Shown here piece after piece: positions 27,395 through 38,844 of a stretch of 57,099 nt of DNA. The position numbers were made by a program, and so were the translations under genes. The stretch is from Actinomycetes bacterium. Lineage in GTDB: Bacteria; Actinomycetota; Actinomycetes; Nanopelagicales; Nanopelagicaceae. Where the stretch lies: assembly GCA_025360085.1 (NCBI GenBank), contig JANYCW010000032.1:1-57099 (forward strand), written 5' to 3'. Position 1 is the first letter of the stretch, and the number at the start of each line of letters is the position of its first letter. The notes below the pieces were generated by a model. The model searched no databases, was not told where the DNA came from, and saw only the letters and a program-made list of their open reading frames with translations.

Positions 27395-27619
27395 TTAAAC
27401 TCCAACCTTTTCTTTAATTGCATAATCAACGCCACCGTGTGACCATGGGTTACAACGCATTAATCGCCAGATGCTCATTGCGACTCCTTTTAATCCATAG
27501 GTTTCAATAGCCGAGACCGCATAACTAGAACATGAAGGGTAATATTTACAGCGCGGACCAAACATTGGAGAAATCCATTTTTGATAAAGTTTTATAGAAA
27601 CGATAAAAATACTTTTCAT
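27395..27619 (-). CDS. yidD: Membrane protein insertion efficiency factor YidD
   Basis: 74 aa with the family signature KLYQKWISPMFGPRCKYYPSCSSYAVSAIETYG and RCNPWSHGGVDY (given in parts). A small amphipathic protein that assists YidC. ATG at 27619 overlaps the rnpA stop by 4 bases (ATGA). Confidence 0.94.
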   Translation of the reverse strand: MKSIFIVSIKLYQKWISPMFGPRCKYYPSCSSYAVSAIETYGLKGVAMSIWRLMRCNPWSHGGVDYAIKEKVGV

Positions 27620-27972
27620 TTTTTTTCTAGCCGCTCGTCCGACCTCTTTATTAAATAATTAACAATTTTGGCTATTTCTACCGCACAATCTGCTTTTGCT
27701 GAATTTCTTAAACCCCTAATAACCAATAGGCCTCCCTTTGGAAGAGTTGGGTATTGATTGCCAATGCAATGTCTAATTTTTCTTGCTAATCGGTTTCGAG
27801 TTACGGCATTTCCGACAGATTTACTAATTATTAAACCTGCTCGTGCAGGATCGTTAGATGAGGTATTGGTGAGCAGGTATCCCACAAAATTGGTCGATGA
27901 AAATCGGAGTCCACTTTTTGTTGCGCGGGCAAAATCACCGCTCTCGGTAAGACGTGCAGTTTTAGCTAGCAC
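27616..27972 (-). CDS. rnpA: Ribonuclease P protein component
   Basis: 118 aa. The RNR motif region is seen as SVGNAVTRNRLARKIRH, the RNA-binding signature of RnpA. It assists the RNase P RNA in removing 5' leaders from tRNAs. GTG at 27972, 21 bases after rpmH. The RNase P RNA gene itself is not in this window. Confidence 0.94.
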   Translation of the reverse strand: MLAKTARLTESGDFARATKSGLRFSSTNFVGYLLTNTSSNDPARAGLIISKSVGNAVTRNRLARKIRHCIGNQYPTLPKGGLLVIRGLRNSAKADCAVEIAKIVNYLIKRSDERLEKK

Positions 27973-27993
27973 TGGAATCTTCTTTAAAAATCC

Positions 27994-28131
27994 TTACGCG
28001 GAAAGGTGGACGCGGCCCTTAGCGCGGCGTGCGGCTAAAACCGCGCGACCTGCTCGTGTTGCCATACGGGCACGGAAGCCATGCTTCTTGGCTCGGCGGC
28101 GTGTATTTGGTTGGAAGGTGCGCTTTGTCAT
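27994..28131 (-). CDS. rpmH: 50S ribosomal protein bL34
   Basis: 45 aa: begins [20 protein letters not shown], contains [20 protein letters not shown] and ends RVHLSA. Very basic, normal length. ATG at 28131. First gene of the minus-strand rpmH-rnpA-yidD-yidC-khpB-rsmG-parA-parB run that diverges from dnaA, as at most bacterial origins. Confidence 0.97.
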   Translation of the reverse strand: MTKRTFQPNTRRRAKKHGFRARMATRAGRAVLAARRAKGRVHLSA

Positions 28132-28406
28132 GTGGGACTCCTAAAAGGTTATATATGGTGGTGCGGCCAGAAATACGGGGGAAGCGAGGGTGTAACGGTA
28201 GAGGTCTAGCGATAAGGTGGTCAAACTCAACTGTGCTCCCCAGGGCAGTTTTTTCTGCTGTGGATAACCGGTTGCTTTTTCGCTCAATTCGCTCTACTTT
28301 TCGACTCCCTCCACAGGTTTTCCTGGGTTGAGGATGGCGTAAGGGCTCAACCTTAGGTTTAGACCACAGGTTGTGGATAACCCTGTGGATATTAATGAGG
28401 TGGCGT
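28132..28406. other. rpmH-dnaA intergenic region, left part of oriC with DnaA boxes
   Basis: 275 bases with no gene. It holds two perfect DnaA boxes TGTGGATAA at 28259-28267 and 28372-28380 and a one-mismatch copy TGTGGATAT at 28384-28392, all on the plus strand. The last two are 12 bases apart and abut the dnaA start, so they probably serve both origin activity and dnaA autoregulation. The region must also contain the divergent promoters of rpmH and dnaA. Confidence 0.8.
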
Positions 28407-29813
28407 GTGGACGTTAAAGAGATTGAACTCGGTGCCCTTTGGGGACGGGTAATTGATGAGGTCGCTAGTGATGCACCCCAACACCGCGCTTTTCTATCTC
28501 TCAGCAAGCCTTTGGGTTTACTCCACAACAGTGACCAAACTACATTGTTGATTGCAACCCCTAATTTATTTGCTAAAGATGTCTTGGAGAGTCGGCTTCG
28601 TGTTGCTGTTAGTGATTTTTTAACACGTGAACTTGGTGAAAAAACAAATATCGCCGTTACGGTAGATGAAACTTTGGAGTTGAGTGTTTCACCAATGGCT
28701 GATGTTGAAATTGACTTCCTCGCTCCGAAAGCAGGAATGGGGCGAGACGATACATCACCTCAAGTTTCCAAGAATTCCGAGGTGTCACAACTTAATCCTC
28801 GATACATTTTTGAAACTTTTGTTATTGGTTCGTCGAATCGCTTTGCACATGCAGCAGCAGTGGCTGTGGCTGAGGCGCCAGCAAAAGCTTACAATCCTCT
28901 ATTTATTTATGGGGAATCAGGGTTGGGTAAAACCCACCTCCTGCAGGCTATTGGGGCCTATGCAAAAGAGTTATACGGCCATGTACGAGTTCGTTATGTT
29001 TCCTCAGAAGAGTTCACTAATGATTTTATTAACTCTATTCGTGACGACAAGGCTTCAGTCTTCCAGCGTCGTTATAGAGATTTAGATATTTTACTTGTTG
29101 ATGATATTCAATTTTTAGAAAATAAGGAACGAACCCAAGAGGAGTTTTTTCACACTTTTAATACTTTATACAATGCAAATAAGCAGATTGTTATTTCGAG
29201 TGATCGCCCTCCTAAGCAATTAACCACTTTGGAAGATCGACTTCGAAGTCGCTTTGAGTGGGGTTTAATAACCGATATTCAACCACCTGAACTTGAAACA
29301 CGAATTGCAATTCTTAGAAAAAAAGCTGCGCAAGATAAATTAAATGCCCCTGACGATGTGTTGGAATATATAGCTAGTAAAATCTCCACAAATATCCGTG
29401 AGCTTGAAGGCGCTTTAATCCGAGTAACGGCTTTTGCCTCCCTGAACCGGCAAAGCGTGGATTTGTCCCTTGCTGAGATTGTTCTCAAAGATCTCATTCC
29501 TAATGAGGGCAATCCACAAATTACCGCTTCAACCATCATGGCCCAAACGGCGGTCTACTTTTCATTAACCCTTGACGACCTGTGCGGGACGTCTCGGTCT
29601 CGAGTTTTAGTAAACGCCAGGCAGATCGCTATGTACCTTTGCCGCGAGCTCACAGAGCTTTCATTGCCAAAGATCGGCCAAACATTCGGCGGGCGTGACC
29701 ACACAACGGTTATGCATGCCGACCGCAAGATTCGCCAACTTATGGCTGAGCGCAGATCAATTTACAATCAAGTCACAGAGTTGACTAATAGAATTAAACA
29801 GCAGGTGAGGTAA
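28407..29813 (+). CDS. dnaA: Chromosomal replication initiator protein DnaA
   Basis: 468 aa. Domain I covers about residues 1-90, then a short linker. The AAA+ domain follows with Walker [12 protein letters not shown], Walker [14 protein letters not shown] and the sensor region. The C-terminal DNA-binding domain carries [19 protein letters not shown] and [15 protein letters not shown], which read the DnaA boxes. GTG at 28407 is favoured because GAGGTGG lies about five bases upstream and the product starts just ahead of domain I; ATG at 28395 is possible, and the frame opens at 28371. The domain II linker is short for an actinobacterium. Confidence 0.97.
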   Translation: MDVKEIELGALWGRVIDEVASDAPQHRAFLSLSKPLGLLHNSDQTTLLIATPNLFAKDVLESRLRVAVSDFLTRELGEKTNIAVTVDETLELSVSPMADVEIDFLAPKAGMGRDDTSPQVSKNSEVSQLNPRYIFETFVIGSSNRFAHAAAVAVAEAPAKAYNPLFIYGESGLGKTHLLQAIGAYAKELYGHVRVRYVSSEEFTNDFINSIRDDKASVFQRRYRDLDILLVDDIQFLENKERTQEEFFHTFNTLYNANKQIVISSDRPPKQLTTLEDRLRSRFEWGLITDIQPPELETRIAILRKKAAQDKLNAPDDVLEYIASKISTNIRELEGALIRVTAFASLNRQSVDLSLAEIVLKDLIPNEGNPQITASTIMAQTAVYFSLTLDDLCGTSRSRVLVNARQIAMYLCRELTELSLPKIGQTFGGRDHTTVMHADRKIRQLMAERRSIYNQVTELTNRIKQQVR

Positions 29814-30142
29814 AGGCTCTAAAATCTCCGTTTTGCCACAGATTACCCCCAGTTGTGGATAATCTGTGGATAAGGGTGGAGATCTGATGTTTTTTTGTGG
29901 GTAAGTGTTGTGGTCTCTCAGGAGATTAATAGGTTTTAATGAGGTTCAAAGGGGGTTAGGAGGATGATCGCTAGTTTTGTCCACACGTTTGTGTGGTTTT
30001 CCCCCATTACATTACTAAAGAAACACCGTCTTCAACAGGGGGTTTCGTCACCATCCACAGAAAACACTCCTGGTTACTACGACTACCTTTATATATATAA
30101 ATCTAGATATAAAACGAACCTTTCACTGAATTGGGGAGCGAT
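29814..30142. other. oriC: oriC core between dnaA and dnaN
   Basis: 329 bases without a gene. Perfect DnaA boxes TGTGGATAA at 29854-29862 and 29865-29873 are 11 bases apart in the same orientation. One-mismatch copies are TGTGGGTAA at 29896-29904 and, on the opposite strand, TTGTCCACA at 29977-29985. A weak CCATCCACA lies at 30051-30059. An AT-rich run at 30088-30115 (ATATATATAAATCTAGATAT and flanks) close to dnaN is the likely unwinding element. Together with the rpmH-dnaA boxes this forms a bipartite origin flanking dnaA. Confidence 0.88.
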
Positions 30143-31273
30143 ATGAAGTTCATTGTTGAGCAAACTATTTTGGCCGATGGGGTCAACTGGGTCTCCAGAA
30201 GTCTTTCAACTAGGCCGATTAAAACAGAGTTACTAGGAATAGTTATAGACGCTACTGGGGACCAAGTTTACCTTTCTGCTTCAGATTTAGAGACTGCGAG
30301 CAAGGCTCACTTTCACGCAGATATTAAAGAGGGTGGGAAGGTGTTGGTTCCTGGCCGTTTACTTGCAGAGATATCGCGCTCACTACCAAATAAACCCATA
30401 ACCTTTACGTTAGAGGGATCTCGGGTCCTAGTAACAAGCGGAAGCGCGAAATTCACACTCCCAACCTTGTCGGTCGATGATTACCCGCACTTACCGGAAC
30501 TACCAGAGGCGACCGGGATCATCAACAGTGACGTCTTCGCAGCCGCGGTGGCCCAAGTTGCTATTGCAGCAGGGCGCGACGATTCATTACCAACACTCAC
30601 AGGGGTTCATATCGACGTTGACAAAGAGACGGTTACTTTGGCGGCTACAGACCGATATCGCTTAGCGGTTCGCGAAATTCATTGGGAGCCAACAATCCCA
30701 AACAATTCAACGACAGCCCTATTGCGCGCACGGACCATTGCCGATGCAGCCAAAGCTCTCAACGGAACAAAAAAAATATCTATCTCATTTGCGCCTAACA
30801 CGAGCAACGATCGCTTAGCGGGATTCGCAAGTGACGGGAAAACAATGACATCTCGAATGTTGGATGGAACCTTCCCACCATTTCGTCATCTCTTACCTCA
30901 AGAGGTCACTACAACAGCGCTTATTGAAGTTGAGAGATTTTTAGATTCAGTTCGCCGAGTTGCACTAGTAATGGATAAAACCGTTCCACTGCGTCTGAAT
31001 TTTGAGAATAATTCATTATCTTTAGAAGCTGGAACTGGTGAAGAGGCGCAAGCCAAAGAAGACATTGAGATTCTATTAACCGGAGAGCCGATAGCAATCG
31101 CCTTCAACCCAACATATCTAGCCGATGGCTTAACGGCAGTTGGCACGAAGTTTGTTCAAATCTCCTTTACCGGACCAAATAAGCCCGCGATTTTAATGGG
31201 TAAAGATGATAAAAATGGAACAATAGTTGAAAACTATCGCTATCTATTAATGCCAATGCGTTACGCCTCTTAA
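30143..31273 (+). CDS. dnaN: DNA polymerase III beta sliding clamp
   Basis: 376 aa: MKFIVEQTILADGVNWVSRSL begins domain 1, and the three clamp domains follow, ending with the C-terminal YRYLLMPMR motif. The ring tethers polymerase to DNA. ATG at 30143 has GGGGAG five bases upstream, so the in-frame ATG at 30131 is not used. recF follows after 15 bases. Confidence 0.97.
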   Translation: MKFIVEQTILADGVNWVSRSLSTRPIKTELLGIVIDATGDQVYLSASDLETASKAHFHADIKEGGKVLVPGRLLAEISRSLPNKPITFTLEGSRVLVTSGSAKFTLPTLSVDDYPHLPELPEATGIINSDVFAAAVAQVAIAAGRDDSLPTLTGVHIDVDKETVTLAATDRYRLAVREIHWEPTIPNNSTTALLRARTIADAAKALNGTKKISISFAPNTSNDRLAGFASDGKTMTSRMLDGTFPPFRHLLPQEVTTTALIEVERFLDSVRRVALVMDKTVPLRLNFENNSLSLEAGTGEEAQAKEDIEILLTGEPIAIAFNPTYLADGLTAVGTKFVQISFTGPNKPAILMGKDDKNGTIVENYRYLLMPMRYAS

Positions 31274-31288
31274 AAAAAGGTACATGCA

Positions 31289-32383
31289 ATGCGTATCAAT
31301 AAGTTGGCCCTCACCAACTTTCGCTCGTACCCCAACTTAGAGCTTGAACTACACCCAGGAGTTACTACCTTTATTGGAGACAACGGGTCCGGAAAAACAA
31401 ATATTGTGGAAGCATTAATATATCTTTCTTTCCTTACTTCTCACCGTGTTGCGAGTAACGCACCTTTGATTACTTTAGGTGCACAACAAGCGATAATCAG
31501 AAGTGAAATAATAAAAGATGATCGCATACTTAAGGTTGATTTAGAGATAAATACCTCAAAAACCAATCGTGCACGCCTTAACGGAAACCCCACCCGCAGC
31601 CAACGAGAGATACTTGGAGCTTGCCAAATAGTCTATTTTTCACCCGAAGATTTGGATTTAGTTCGAGCAGACCCAGGAACAAGAAGAGATTTTTTAGATC
31701 GGTTATTAATAACTAGGATTCCGCGATTAGCTGGGATTATTTCTGATTATGACCGAGTCGTAAAACAACGCAACGTACTTTTAAAAACCCGCACATCTAC
31801 AAATGCGCTGGCTCCTTGGAATGAACAACTTATTAGATTTGGCGCACAGTTAACTGCGGAGAGAATTGCCCTTATTGCAAGACTTAACCCATGGGTTACA
31901 AAAAATTATGCTAACCTGAATGAGGTTAAAACCGCCTCTATTTCATACAAATGTAGTTCTGAAGGCGTCACCGATAACACCGAAAATAATATAGAGATTT
32001 TATCAAGACGTTTAGAGGAAGTCGCCTACCAAGAAATTGAGCGTGGAGTTTCACTAATCGGCCCTCATCGCGACGATTTACATTTGCAAATTGGAGATTT
32101 CCCAGCCAAAGGGTATGCCAGTCACGGGGAATCATGGTCAATGGCAATCGCCCTGCGTATTGGATCATTTGATTTACTCAGAAGTGAAGGTGCAGAGCCA
32201 ATTTTGATTTTAGATGACGTATTCGCCGAACTGGATACATCCCGCAGGGTGCAATTAATGTCTGCGACACAAGTAGCTGAACAAACAATTATCACGGCAG
32301 CTGTTGAGAATGATCTACCTTCGCAATTATTAACTCAAAAATTTTATGTAACACCAGGTTTAGTTAAGAAAATGAGTAACTAG
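31289..32383 (+). CDS. recF: DNA repair protein RecF
   Basis: 364 aa SMC-like ATPase. Walker A is GDNGSGKTN at residues 30-38, the ABC-type signature is in YASHGESWSMAIALRIGSF, and Walker B is PILILDDVFAELD. It loads RecA at single-strand gaps with RecOR. The stop overlaps the dciA start (TAGTG). Confidence 0.96.
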   Translation: MRINKLALTNFRSYPNLELELHPGVTTFIGDNGSGKTNIVEALIYLSFLTSHRVASNAPLITLGAQQAIIRSEIIKDDRILKVDLEINTSKTNRARLNGNPTRSQREILGACQIVYFSPEDLDLVRADPGTRRDFLDRLLITRIPRLAGIISDYDRVVKQRNVLLKTRTSTNALAPWNEQLIRFGAQLTAERIALIARLNPWVTKNYANLNEVKTASISYKCSSEGVTDNTENNIEILSRRLEEVAYQEIERGVSLIGPHRDDLHLQIGDFPAKGYASHGESWSMAIALRIGSFDLLRSEGAEPILILDDVFAELDTSRRVQLMSATQVAEQTIITAAVENDLPSQLLTQKFYVTPGLVKKMSN

Positions 32384-32841
32384 TGAAGAAAAGAGATTTG
32401 GCTTTAGATCTTTTCAAAACATTCAAAACTGGAGCTATCAGAAAAACCAATAAACCTGCACCAACCCAACGAACAGGCCAACCGGGCGATCCTGAACTTA
32501 TTGCGGGAGTGCTCAATAATTTAATTTCCGAGAGGGAATGGGACAGCGGGTTGGCTGAAGGAAATCTATTTATCACTTGGCACCATATTGTTGGAGCAGA
32601 GATCGCACAACACACAACTCCTATTTCAATTTTGGATGGAGTATTAACAGTTCAAACATCATCGACTGCTTGGGCGGTTCAACTTAGGTTGATAAACGAC
32701 CAACTGCTAAAAACAATCCAAACCAACCCTTCCGGTGTCACCATACAAAGCGTAGTTTTCATTGGCCCTCAAGGACCTAATTGGAAAAAAGGAGTACGAA
32801 CGATTCGCAACGCTAGAGGGCCAAGAGACACATATGGCTAA
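32383..32841 (+). CDS. dciA: DciA/DUF721 family helicase loader
   Basis: 152 aa. A basic N-terminal tail precedes the DUF721 domain with WDSGLAEGNLFITWHHIVGAEIAQHT and LTVQTSSTAWAVQLRL (given in parts), a KH-like fold. DUF721 proteins, conserved next to recF and gyrB in actinobacteria (Rv0004), are DciA: they load DnaB at origins in bacteria lacking DnaC or DnaI. GTG at 32383 overlaps recF by one base. The N-terminus is variable in the family. Confidence 0.85.
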   Translation: MKKRDLALDLFKTFKTGAIRKTNKPAPTQRTGQPGDPELIAGVLNNLISEREWDSGLAEGNLFITWHHIVGAEIAQHTTPISILDGVLTVQTSSTAWAVQLRLINDQLLKTIQTNPSGVTIQSVVFIGPQGPNWKKGVRTIRNARGPRDTYG

Positions 32842-34962
<2,121 letters not shown>

Positions 34963-34963
<1 letters not shown>

Positions 34964-37458
34964 TGGATGAGTTAAATCCTAAGAATTTGGAAAACTTTGA
35001 CAAGATTGAGACTGTCGATCTTCAAGTTGAGATGGCGCGCTCATATCTTGATTATGCAATGTCAGTTATTGTCGGTCGAGCACTACCCGATGTGAGAGAT
35101 GGTTTAAAACCTGTGCATCGTCGCGTCTTGTATGCGATGTACGATGCGGGATATCGCCCAGATAAGGGTTATTACAAATCTTCGCGCATCGTCGGTGATG
35201 TGATGGGTAATTATCATCCACACGGAGACACAGCTATTTACGATTCAGTTGTACGCCTTGCCCAGCACTGGTCGCTTCGTTATTTACTCATTGATGGCAA
35301 TGGAAACTTCGGCTCGCCTGGCAATGACCCAGCCGCGGCAATGCGCTATACCGAAGCCCGGTTATCCCATATCGCGATGGAGATGATGCGGGACATAGAC
35401 GAAGACACCGTCAACTTCGTGCCTAATTACGACGGCCGATCACAAGAGCCAACAGTCTTACCTTCACGCTTTCCTAATCTTTTAGTTAACGGCAGTGCAG
35501 GTATTGCTGTGGGAATGGCCACGAATATTCCGCCGCACAACCTTCGTGAAATCGGTGAAGCGGTTGTTTACACCATTGACCATCCAGAGTTGGAACGCGA
35601 AGAACTTTTGAACGAGTTACTGAAAATTGTTAAAGGCCCAGACTTTCCTACTAAGGCATTAATAGTGGGACGAGGCGGAATTGAAGATGCATACCGAACT
35701 GGACGTGGTTCAATTACGATGCGAGCAGTGGTGCAAGTTGAAGAGATAAATAAGCGAACCTGTCTTGTAATCAGCGAACTGCCCTACCAAGTTAACCCTG
35801 ACAATTTGGCGTTAAAAATTGCAGAGCTAGTTAAAGATGGAAAAATTAAGGGAATTGCCGATGTACGCGATGAAGGAAATGAGCGCTTGGGTCAACGATT
35901 AGTCGTTGTCCTACAAAATAGTGCGATTCCAAAAGTCATCCTCAATAACTTATACAAACACACCCCATTGCAAGATACTTTCGGCGCGAATATGTTGGCA
36001 CTCGTTGACGGTGTTCCACGAACATTGCGTTTAGATGAATTCATTTGTTATTACATTGAACATCAAATTGAAGTAGTTGTCCGTAGAACAAAGTTTCGTC
36101 TTGCAGAAAAAGAGCGTCGTGCGCATATTTTGCAAGGTTACTTAAAGGCCCTTGATGCCCTTGATGCTGTAATTGCACTCATTCGCGCATCAACGACTCC
36201 AGAAGAAGCCCGAACAGGTTTAATGAAACTGCTTGAAGTCGATGAGATCCAAGCCAATGCAATTTTGGATATGCAGTTGCGAAGGATTGCAGCTTTAGAG
36301 CGTCTGAAAATAAATGATGAGTACGACGCACTCATGAGAGACATCGTTGAATTAAGTGCAATCCTACTTAGCGTCGAAAAACAGCGTGAAATAGTCAAAA
36401 ATGAGTTAGTTGAACTTGTGGCGAAGTACGGAGATGAGCGTCGGACTCAAATAATTGCCAGTGAAGGTGATTTTAGTGCTGAAGATTTAATACCAGATCA
36501 AGATGTTGTGGTGACAATTACGCGAGGTGGTTATTCAAAGCGCACCATGGCCGACCTCTATAGATCACAACGTCGCGGAGGACGCGGAGTAAAAGGCGCG
36601 GCGTTAAAAGAAGATGACGTAGTTGATCATTTCTTTGTTGCCTCCACTCATGACTGGCTATTGTTTTTTACAAATCAGGGACGTGTCTATCGCACTAAAG
36701 TTCACGAACTTCCCGATGCTGGGCGCGATGCTCGAGGACAACATGTTGCCAACTTAATGGCCTTTAAACCCGATGAAAAGATCGCTGAGGTGTTGTCCTT
36801 AAAAGATTACACAATTTCACCCTTCTTAGTTCTTGCAACTAAAGGCGGCTTAGTAAAAAAGACTCCGCTAATTGAGTTTGACTCTCCTCGCACAGGTGGA
36901 TTGATTGCAATTTCATTAAAACCAAATGATGAGGTAGTGGGCGCATCACTAATCAATACCGGGGATGAACTCTTGCTTGTTTCAACAAAAGGAATGTCGC
37001 TACGTTTTACTGCAGATAATGGGTCATTGCGCCCCATGGGACGATCAACCACCGGTGTGATTGGGATGAAGTTTAGAATGGGTGATTCACTTTTAACCAT
37101 GGCACGTATTAATAGTGAACTTGCTGCGCACTCATTTGTGTTTACCGCAACCGATGGTGGATTTGGTAAGAAAACTCCTATCAGTGAGTATCGACTCCAA
37201 GGGCGTGGAGGAATCGGAATAAAGGCGGCCAAAATAGATGAGAATTCAAGGGGCTCACTAGTTGGAGCTTTAGTCCTTCGCGAAGAAGATGAAGTTTTGG
37301 CGATCACATCTGCAGGTACCGTGATGCGAACACCGGCTACAGAGGTTCGTCAAACAGGCCGCGACTCTATGGGTGTTCGCCTGGTCAATCTCGATGCAGG
37401 AGTCGCCTTGGTAACAGTGACCAAAAACAGCGAAGATGAGATTTCTCCAAAAAGTTAG
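34963..37458 (+). CDS. gyrA: DNA gyrase subunit A
   Basis: 831 aa. The breakage-reunion domain has catalytic Tyr129 in [11 protein letters not shown]. The quinolone region reads [13 protein letters not shown], with Thr90 where E. coli has Ser83 and M. tuberculosis Ala90, and Asp94. The C-terminal beta-pinwheel has the GyrA box [10 protein letters not shown], needed for negative supercoiling, so this is gyrase rather than topoisomerase IV. No intein. Start at 34963 overlaps gyrB. The small membrane-protein gene (DUF3566) usual after gyrA is missing. Confidence 0.98.
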
Positions 37459-37526
37459 TATGGTTTGCATCTGACGTTGTAGGAGCAAATTCTCCATTTT
37501 GGGAGTTAGTGAAGTTCAAGGTAACC

Positions 37527-37553
37527 TTGCGCTTCTGCATTCAAGAGTAATCT
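37527..37553 (+). promoter_or_regulatory. Candidate promoter of the tRNA-Ile/tRNA-Ala unit
   Basis: A TTGCGC at 37527-37532 and TAATCT at 37548-37553, spaced 15 bases apart, end 7 bases before tRNA-Ile. The spacing is slightly short; assignment is by eye. Confidence 0.35.
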
Positions 37554-37560
37554 TTTATGC

Positions 37561-37635
37561 GGGCCTATAGCTCAGCCTGGTTAGAGCGCTTCCCTGATAA
37601 GGAAGAGGTCGATGGTTCGAGTCCATCTAGGCCCA
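37561..37635 (+). tRNA. tRNA-Ile (GAT anticodon)
   Basis: Full cloverleaf: acceptor GGGCCTA paired with TAGGCCC, D arm GCTC/GAGC, anticodon stem CTTCC/GGAAG around CTGATAA with GAT at 37596-37598, T arm GATGG-TTCGAGT-CCATC. Discriminator A at 37635. The CCA end is not encoded (CCCG follows), so PcnA must add it. tRNA-Ala follows 13 bases later, as in mycobacteria (ileT-alaT). Confidence 0.97.
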
Positions 37636-37648
37636 CCCGTTCTAACAC

Positions 37649-37721
37649 GGGGACCTAGCTCAATTGGTAGAGCACCGCCTTTGCAAGGCGGGGGTTAGGG
37701 GTTCGATTCCCCTGGTCTCCA
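37649..37721 (+). tRNA. tRNA-Ala (TGC anticodon)
   Basis: Acceptor GGGGACC pairs with GGTCTCC and includes the G3-U70 wobble that is the alanine identity element. D arm GCTC/GAGC, anticodon stem CCGCC/GGCGG with TGC at 37682-37684, T arm AGGGG-TTCGATT-CCCCT. Discriminator A at 37721; CCA is not encoded. The ppiA start codon begins at 37723, one base after the mature tRNA end. Confidence 0.97.
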
Positions 37722-37722
37722 C

Positions 37723-38250
37723 ATGACACTTGATACATCTGCCTCGACTGCAACCCTGCACACCTCACTGGGCGATATCGTCATTGAGTTATTCCCAAAC
37801 CACGCACCAAAGACGGTCTCTAACTTTGTTGAATTAGCAACCGGTGCCAAAGAGTGGACCGACCCAAAGACTGGCGAAAAATCAACTGCCAATCTTTATG
37901 ACGGAACTATTTTTCACCGTGTCATCGATGGATTCATGATTCAAGGTGGAGACCCACTTGGCAAAGGCACTGGTGGCCCTGGCTATCGATTCGCCGATGA
38001 ATTTCATGGCGAGTTAGTTTTTGATCGTCCATATATCCTTGCAATGGCAAACTCTGGCCCTGGAACAAATGGCTCACAATTCTTTATTACAACCGCACCA
38101 ACAACATGGCTGAACCGCAAACATACAATCTTTGGCGAAGTCAAGGATTTAGCTAGTCAGGCAGTCGTCGATGCAATTGGCAAAACTAAAGTTGGCGCAC
38201 AAGATAAGCCAACAACTGACATTACAATCAACAGCCTCACCATTGCTTAA
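37723..38250 (+). CDS. ppiA: Peptidyl-prolyl cis-trans isomerase, cyclophilin type
   Basis: 175 aa single cyclophilin domain: VIELFPNHAPKTVSNFVELA, FHRVIDGFMIQGGDPLGKGTGG, MANSGPGTNGSQFFITT and LNRKHTIFGEV, with the active-site Arg in FHRV. No signal peptide, so cytoplasmic. ATG at 37723 starts one base after tRNA-Ala; no ribosome-binding site outside the tRNA is possible. Processing of the tRNA 3' end would leave a leaderless mRNA. Position equals mycobacterial Rv0009. Confidence 0.95.
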   Translation: MTLDTSASTATLHTSLGDIVIELFPNHAPKTVSNFVELATGAKEWTDPKTGEKSTANLYDGTIFHRVIDGFMIQGGDPLGKGTGGPGYRFADEFHGELVFDRPYILAMANSGPGTNGSQFFITTAPTTWLNRKHTIFGEVKDLASQAVVDAIGKTKVGAQDKPTTDITINSLTIA

Positions 38251-38776
38251 ACGCTCAGCAACCTACTCTTTAATCGCTCTTATTTGTGGTGCTTACTTAT
38301 TACAATTAATTGTCCCCTCATTTCAAATGCACTTAGTTTTGCCAAATCTTGACTATTTAAAAGCAACCAACGAGTGGTACCGAATTTTCACTGTCGCACT
38401 TGTGCATGCCGGGCTTTTGCACTTGGGTTTTAATATGTACGCGCTTATGGTTTTAGGAAATCCCATCGAAGCCGCTTTTGGTAAAGGAAAATTTCTTCTC
38501 GTCTTTTTTATATCTCTGGTAACTGGCTCATTAACTTCGGCCTACTTTGCCTCAGCTTCTAGTTATTCAGTTGGCGCATCAGGTGCAATCTTTGGCTTAT
38601 TTGGCGCACTGGTGATTGTTGGTAAGAGAATTGGCGCCGATGTTCGATCTATATACGTCATTATTGGAATCAACTTTGTTATTGGTTTTGTTCTTGGTGG
38701 AATCGATTGGAAGGCACACTTAGGTGGTCTTGTCGGTGGTCTTGTCAGCGCCACATTCATACTACGTAAGCGCTAA
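38243..38776 (+). CDS. Rhomboid family intramembrane serine protease
   Basis: About 177 aa with six membrane helices. The catalytic Ser lies in YSVGASGAIFGLFGA (GxSG) and the catalytic His in WKAHLGGLVGG; the L1-loop motif WYRIFTVALVHAGLLHLGFNM is also present. It cleaves membrane proteins within the bilayer. The frame opens at 38171, but TTG at 38243 is preferred as start because the first helix follows closely; even so it overlaps ppiA by 8 bases. Most actinobacterial rhomboids at this position carry an extra N-terminal zinc-finger-like part, which is absent here. Confidence 0.87.
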   Translation: MLKRSATYSLIALICGAYLLQLIVPSFQMHLVLPNLDYLKATNEWYRIFTVALVHAGLLHLGFNMYALMVLGNPIEAAFGKGKFLLVFFISLVTGSLTSAYFASASSYSVGASGAIFGLFGALVIVGKRIGADVRSIYVIIGINFVIGFVLGGIDWKAHLGGLVGGLVSATFILRKR

Positions 38777-38779
38777 AAC

Positions 38780-38801
38780 TTATCCACAGGAGTTACCCAC
38801 A
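38780..38801. promoter_or_regulatory. DnaA-box pair between rhomboid and crgA
   Basis: A perfect DnaA box TTATCCACA at 38780-38788 and a one-mismatch copy TTACCCACA at 38793-38801, same strand, 13 bases apart, in a 68-base gap between the convergent ends of the rhomboid gene and crgA. Since no start codon is nearby, a promoter role is unlikely; a DnaA titration or timing site about 8.7 kb from oriC is possible. Confidence 0.5.
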
Positions 38802-38844
38802 GTGTGGAGAGAGTTACAACCATGTAATTAGCGAAGAGTTATTT

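Noticed and set aside
27758-28144. 128-residue plus-strand frame over rnpA/rpmH
   Set aside because: Arg-rich shadow of rpmH and rnpA.
28019-28528. 169-residue minus-strand frame across rpmH, the origin and dnaA
   Set aside because: It crosses DnaA boxes and the dnaA start; composition is not protein-like.
28600-28640. CACGTGAA-containing sequence in dnaA as a third parS
   Set aside because: Outside the central CACGTGA most positions differ from the parS consensus.
36807-37307. 166-residue minus-strand frame
   Set aside because: Antisense to the GyrA C-terminal domain.
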